This document shows positions 62,931-64,000 of a stretch of DNA of 64,000 bases, piece by piece. The stretch lies in NCBI RefSeq assembly GCF_004382825.2, contig NZ_SDQO02000002.1:186001-250000 (forward strand), in the 5' to 3' direction. Below the pieces are notes generated by a model that saw only the letters and a list, made by a program, of their open reading frames with translations, did no database searches and was not told the DNA's origin. Within the stretch, counting starts at the first letter, position 1. Each line of letters opens with the position of its first letter. Made by a program: the position numbers and the translations under genes. This DNA comes from Corynebacterium silvaticum. Its GTDB lineage: Bacteria > Actinomycetota > Actinomycetes > Mycobacteriales > Mycobacteriaceae.

Positions 62931-64000
62931 ACCTCGTCTACGTTTTCTTCCCAGTTCAGGGAACGCTTTACTGCGCGCTTCCAATCGTGGTAGAGCTCGT
63001 CGACTTTTTCCTGCTTCATCTTGGGTTTCCAGACGTGCAAATCGCCTTTTTGCTGTGTCAGGAATTCAAGATTCTCCCAGTAACCCACAGAATAGCCTGC
63101 GGCGAAAGCTGCTCCAGTAGCGGTAGTCTCCACGTTCTTAGGGCGGGTGACCGGAACACCGAGGATATCTGCTTGGAACTGCATCAGGAGTTCGTTGTAG
63201 GTCATGCCTCCATCGACACGAAGCTCAGTGAGCTCCACACCTGAGTCGGCGACCATAGCATCTGCAACGTCACGGGTCTGGTATGCCGTTGCTTCCAAAA
63301 CAGCGCGAGCCAGGTGGTTGCGGTTGACAAAGCGGGTAAGTCCGACGATGACTCCTCGGGCGTCTTGTCGCCAGTATGGGGCGAACAGCCCGGAGAAAGC
63401 TGGGACGATATAGACGCCGCCGTTGTCTTCAACACTGCGCGCCATGTTTTCGATCATGGGAGAGTTGGGGACAAGCATGAGGTTATCGCGCAGCCACTGG
63501 ACTAGCGATCCACCGACCGCGACAGAGCCTTCCAGTGCGTAAACCGGCTTTTGGCCTTCGATTTGGAAACCAACCGTGGTGAGCAGTCCATTTTCTGACC
63601 ATTTAGGGGTGGTTCCTGTGTTCAGGAGCAGGAAGAGGCCTGTGCCGTAGGTATTTTTTGCTTCGCCTGGGCGGAAGCAACCTTGGCCGAACATGGCGGC
63701 TTGTTGGTCGCCAAGCATTGATCGGATGGGCACGCCAGAGAGGGATCCGCGCTCACGGACCTGGTGGAAGTCGCCAACCGAGGGGCGTATTTCCGGGAGC
63801 ATTTCCATGGGGATGTCCATGGCTTTGCAGAGGTCCTTGTCCCATTCAAGTTTTTCAATGTCCATGAGGAGGGTGCGGGAAGCATTGGTGACGTCGGTTG
63901 CGTGCAATGCTGGTGTACCGTCATCGCCGTCGGCTCCGCCGGTGAGGTTCCACAGGAGCCATGTGTCGATGGTGCCAAAGAGCAGCTCGCCTGCTTCTGC
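62927..64000 (-). CDS. glpK: Glycerol kinase GlpK (C-terminal part; start beyond the window)
   Basis: The visible 357 residues are the second two thirds of glycerol kinase, which phosphorylates glycerol to sn-glycerol 3-phosphate. Motifs: [43 protein letters not shown] (ATP-binding), [29 protein letters not shown] and [20 protein letters not shown]. The frame is open to the window edge, so the gene continues beyond 64000. Its stop overlaps that of the convergent HNH gene. Confidence 0.95.
   Translation of the reverse strand, partial: AEAGELLFGTIDTWLLWNLTGGADGDDGTPALHATDVTNASRTLLMDIEKLEWDKDLCKAMDIPMEMLPEIRPSVGDFHQVRERGSLSGVPIRSMLGDQQAAMFGQGCFRPGEAKNTYGTGLFLLLNTGTTPKWSENGLLTTVGFQIEGQKPVYALEGSVAVGGSLVQWLRDNLMLVPNSPMIENMARSVEDNGGVYIVPAFSGLFAPYWRQDARGVIVGLTRFVNRNHLARAVLEATAYQTRDVADAMVADSGVELTELRVDGGMTYNELLMQFQADILGVPVTRPKNVETTATGAAFAAGYSVGYWENLEFLTQQKGDLHVWKPKMKQEKVDELYHDWKRAVKRSLNWEENVDEV

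Noticed and set aside
1..64000. tRNA genes, CRISPR arrays and complete insertion sequences
   Set aside because: No cloverleaf-like TTCRANYCY context, no regularly spaced repeats and no transposase with terminal repeats were found by eye; short or degenerate ones could be missed.

Overview
The window is bacterial chromosome from a Corynebacterium, most likely of the C. pseudotuberculosis / C. ulcerans / C. diphtheriae group. This rests on gene content (Ino1 under a LacI-type site, SigK-RskA beside DipZ, BioB with the auxiliary protein BsaP, an LGFP-repeat secreted protein, DUF222-HNH endonuclease) and on a moderate GC content. It is an ordinary mosaic of housekeeping and accessory genes. No tRNA, rRNA, CRISPR array or intact insertion sequence was seen.

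Layout. 0-4 kb: FecCD-type metal permease (cut by the window edge), the Mg transporter MgtE with a proline-containing leader ORF, and a GH13 glycosidase. 4-11 kb: an accessory block resembling an antimicrobial-peptide immunity island (ABC permease and ATPase, both broken; SdpI; a two-component system; a histidine-rich metal-binding protein; a second SdpI-like protein; a broken MFS exporter). 11-15 kb: SigK-RskA, a Met-rich lipoprotein and DipZ, an envelope redox module. 15-24.6 kb: osmoprotectant ABC transporter, a broken M20 peptidase, bioB-bsaP, a MepB-like gene, AMP nucleosidase, a large lipoprotein. 24.8-30.4 kb: a secreted amylase pseudogene with several lesions, a possible plasmid-replicase relic, and a secreted GH25 lysozyme. 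30.4-36 kb: ino1, a VIT-type iron transporter, TetR with a broken MFS pump, and a PIN/HTH toxin-antitoxin pair with a broken toxin. 36-38 kb: a decayed LGFP secreted protein and structured non-coding DNA. 38-50 kb: lipase, nitroreductase, HAD, gamma-carbonic anhydrase, ROK, PepSY protein, a GNAT-LOG fusion, DUF885, an OhrR-like regulator with two membrane proteins, AbrB. 50-64 kb: TauE/SafE, a ulaA-type PTS with a broken IIAB, hrpB (frameshifted), an alkylation-repair cluster (alkB, tag, ATL) mixed with small housekeeping genes, an HNH endonuclease, and the 3' part of glpK.

A striking overall feature is the number of interrupted genes (about fifteen). Many interruptions are single-base changes in short homopolymer runs, so either the genome is decaying or the assembly carries homopolymer errors. 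Raw reads would decide. Genes with several independent lesions (the amylase, the LGFP protein, the ABC immunity operon) are convincingly dead either way. No clearly new multi-gene system is visible. The best candidates for undescribed biology are the mgtE leader ORF, a hairpin family with a conserved loop, a structured non-coding segment near 36.3 kb, and the PIN/HTH locus.
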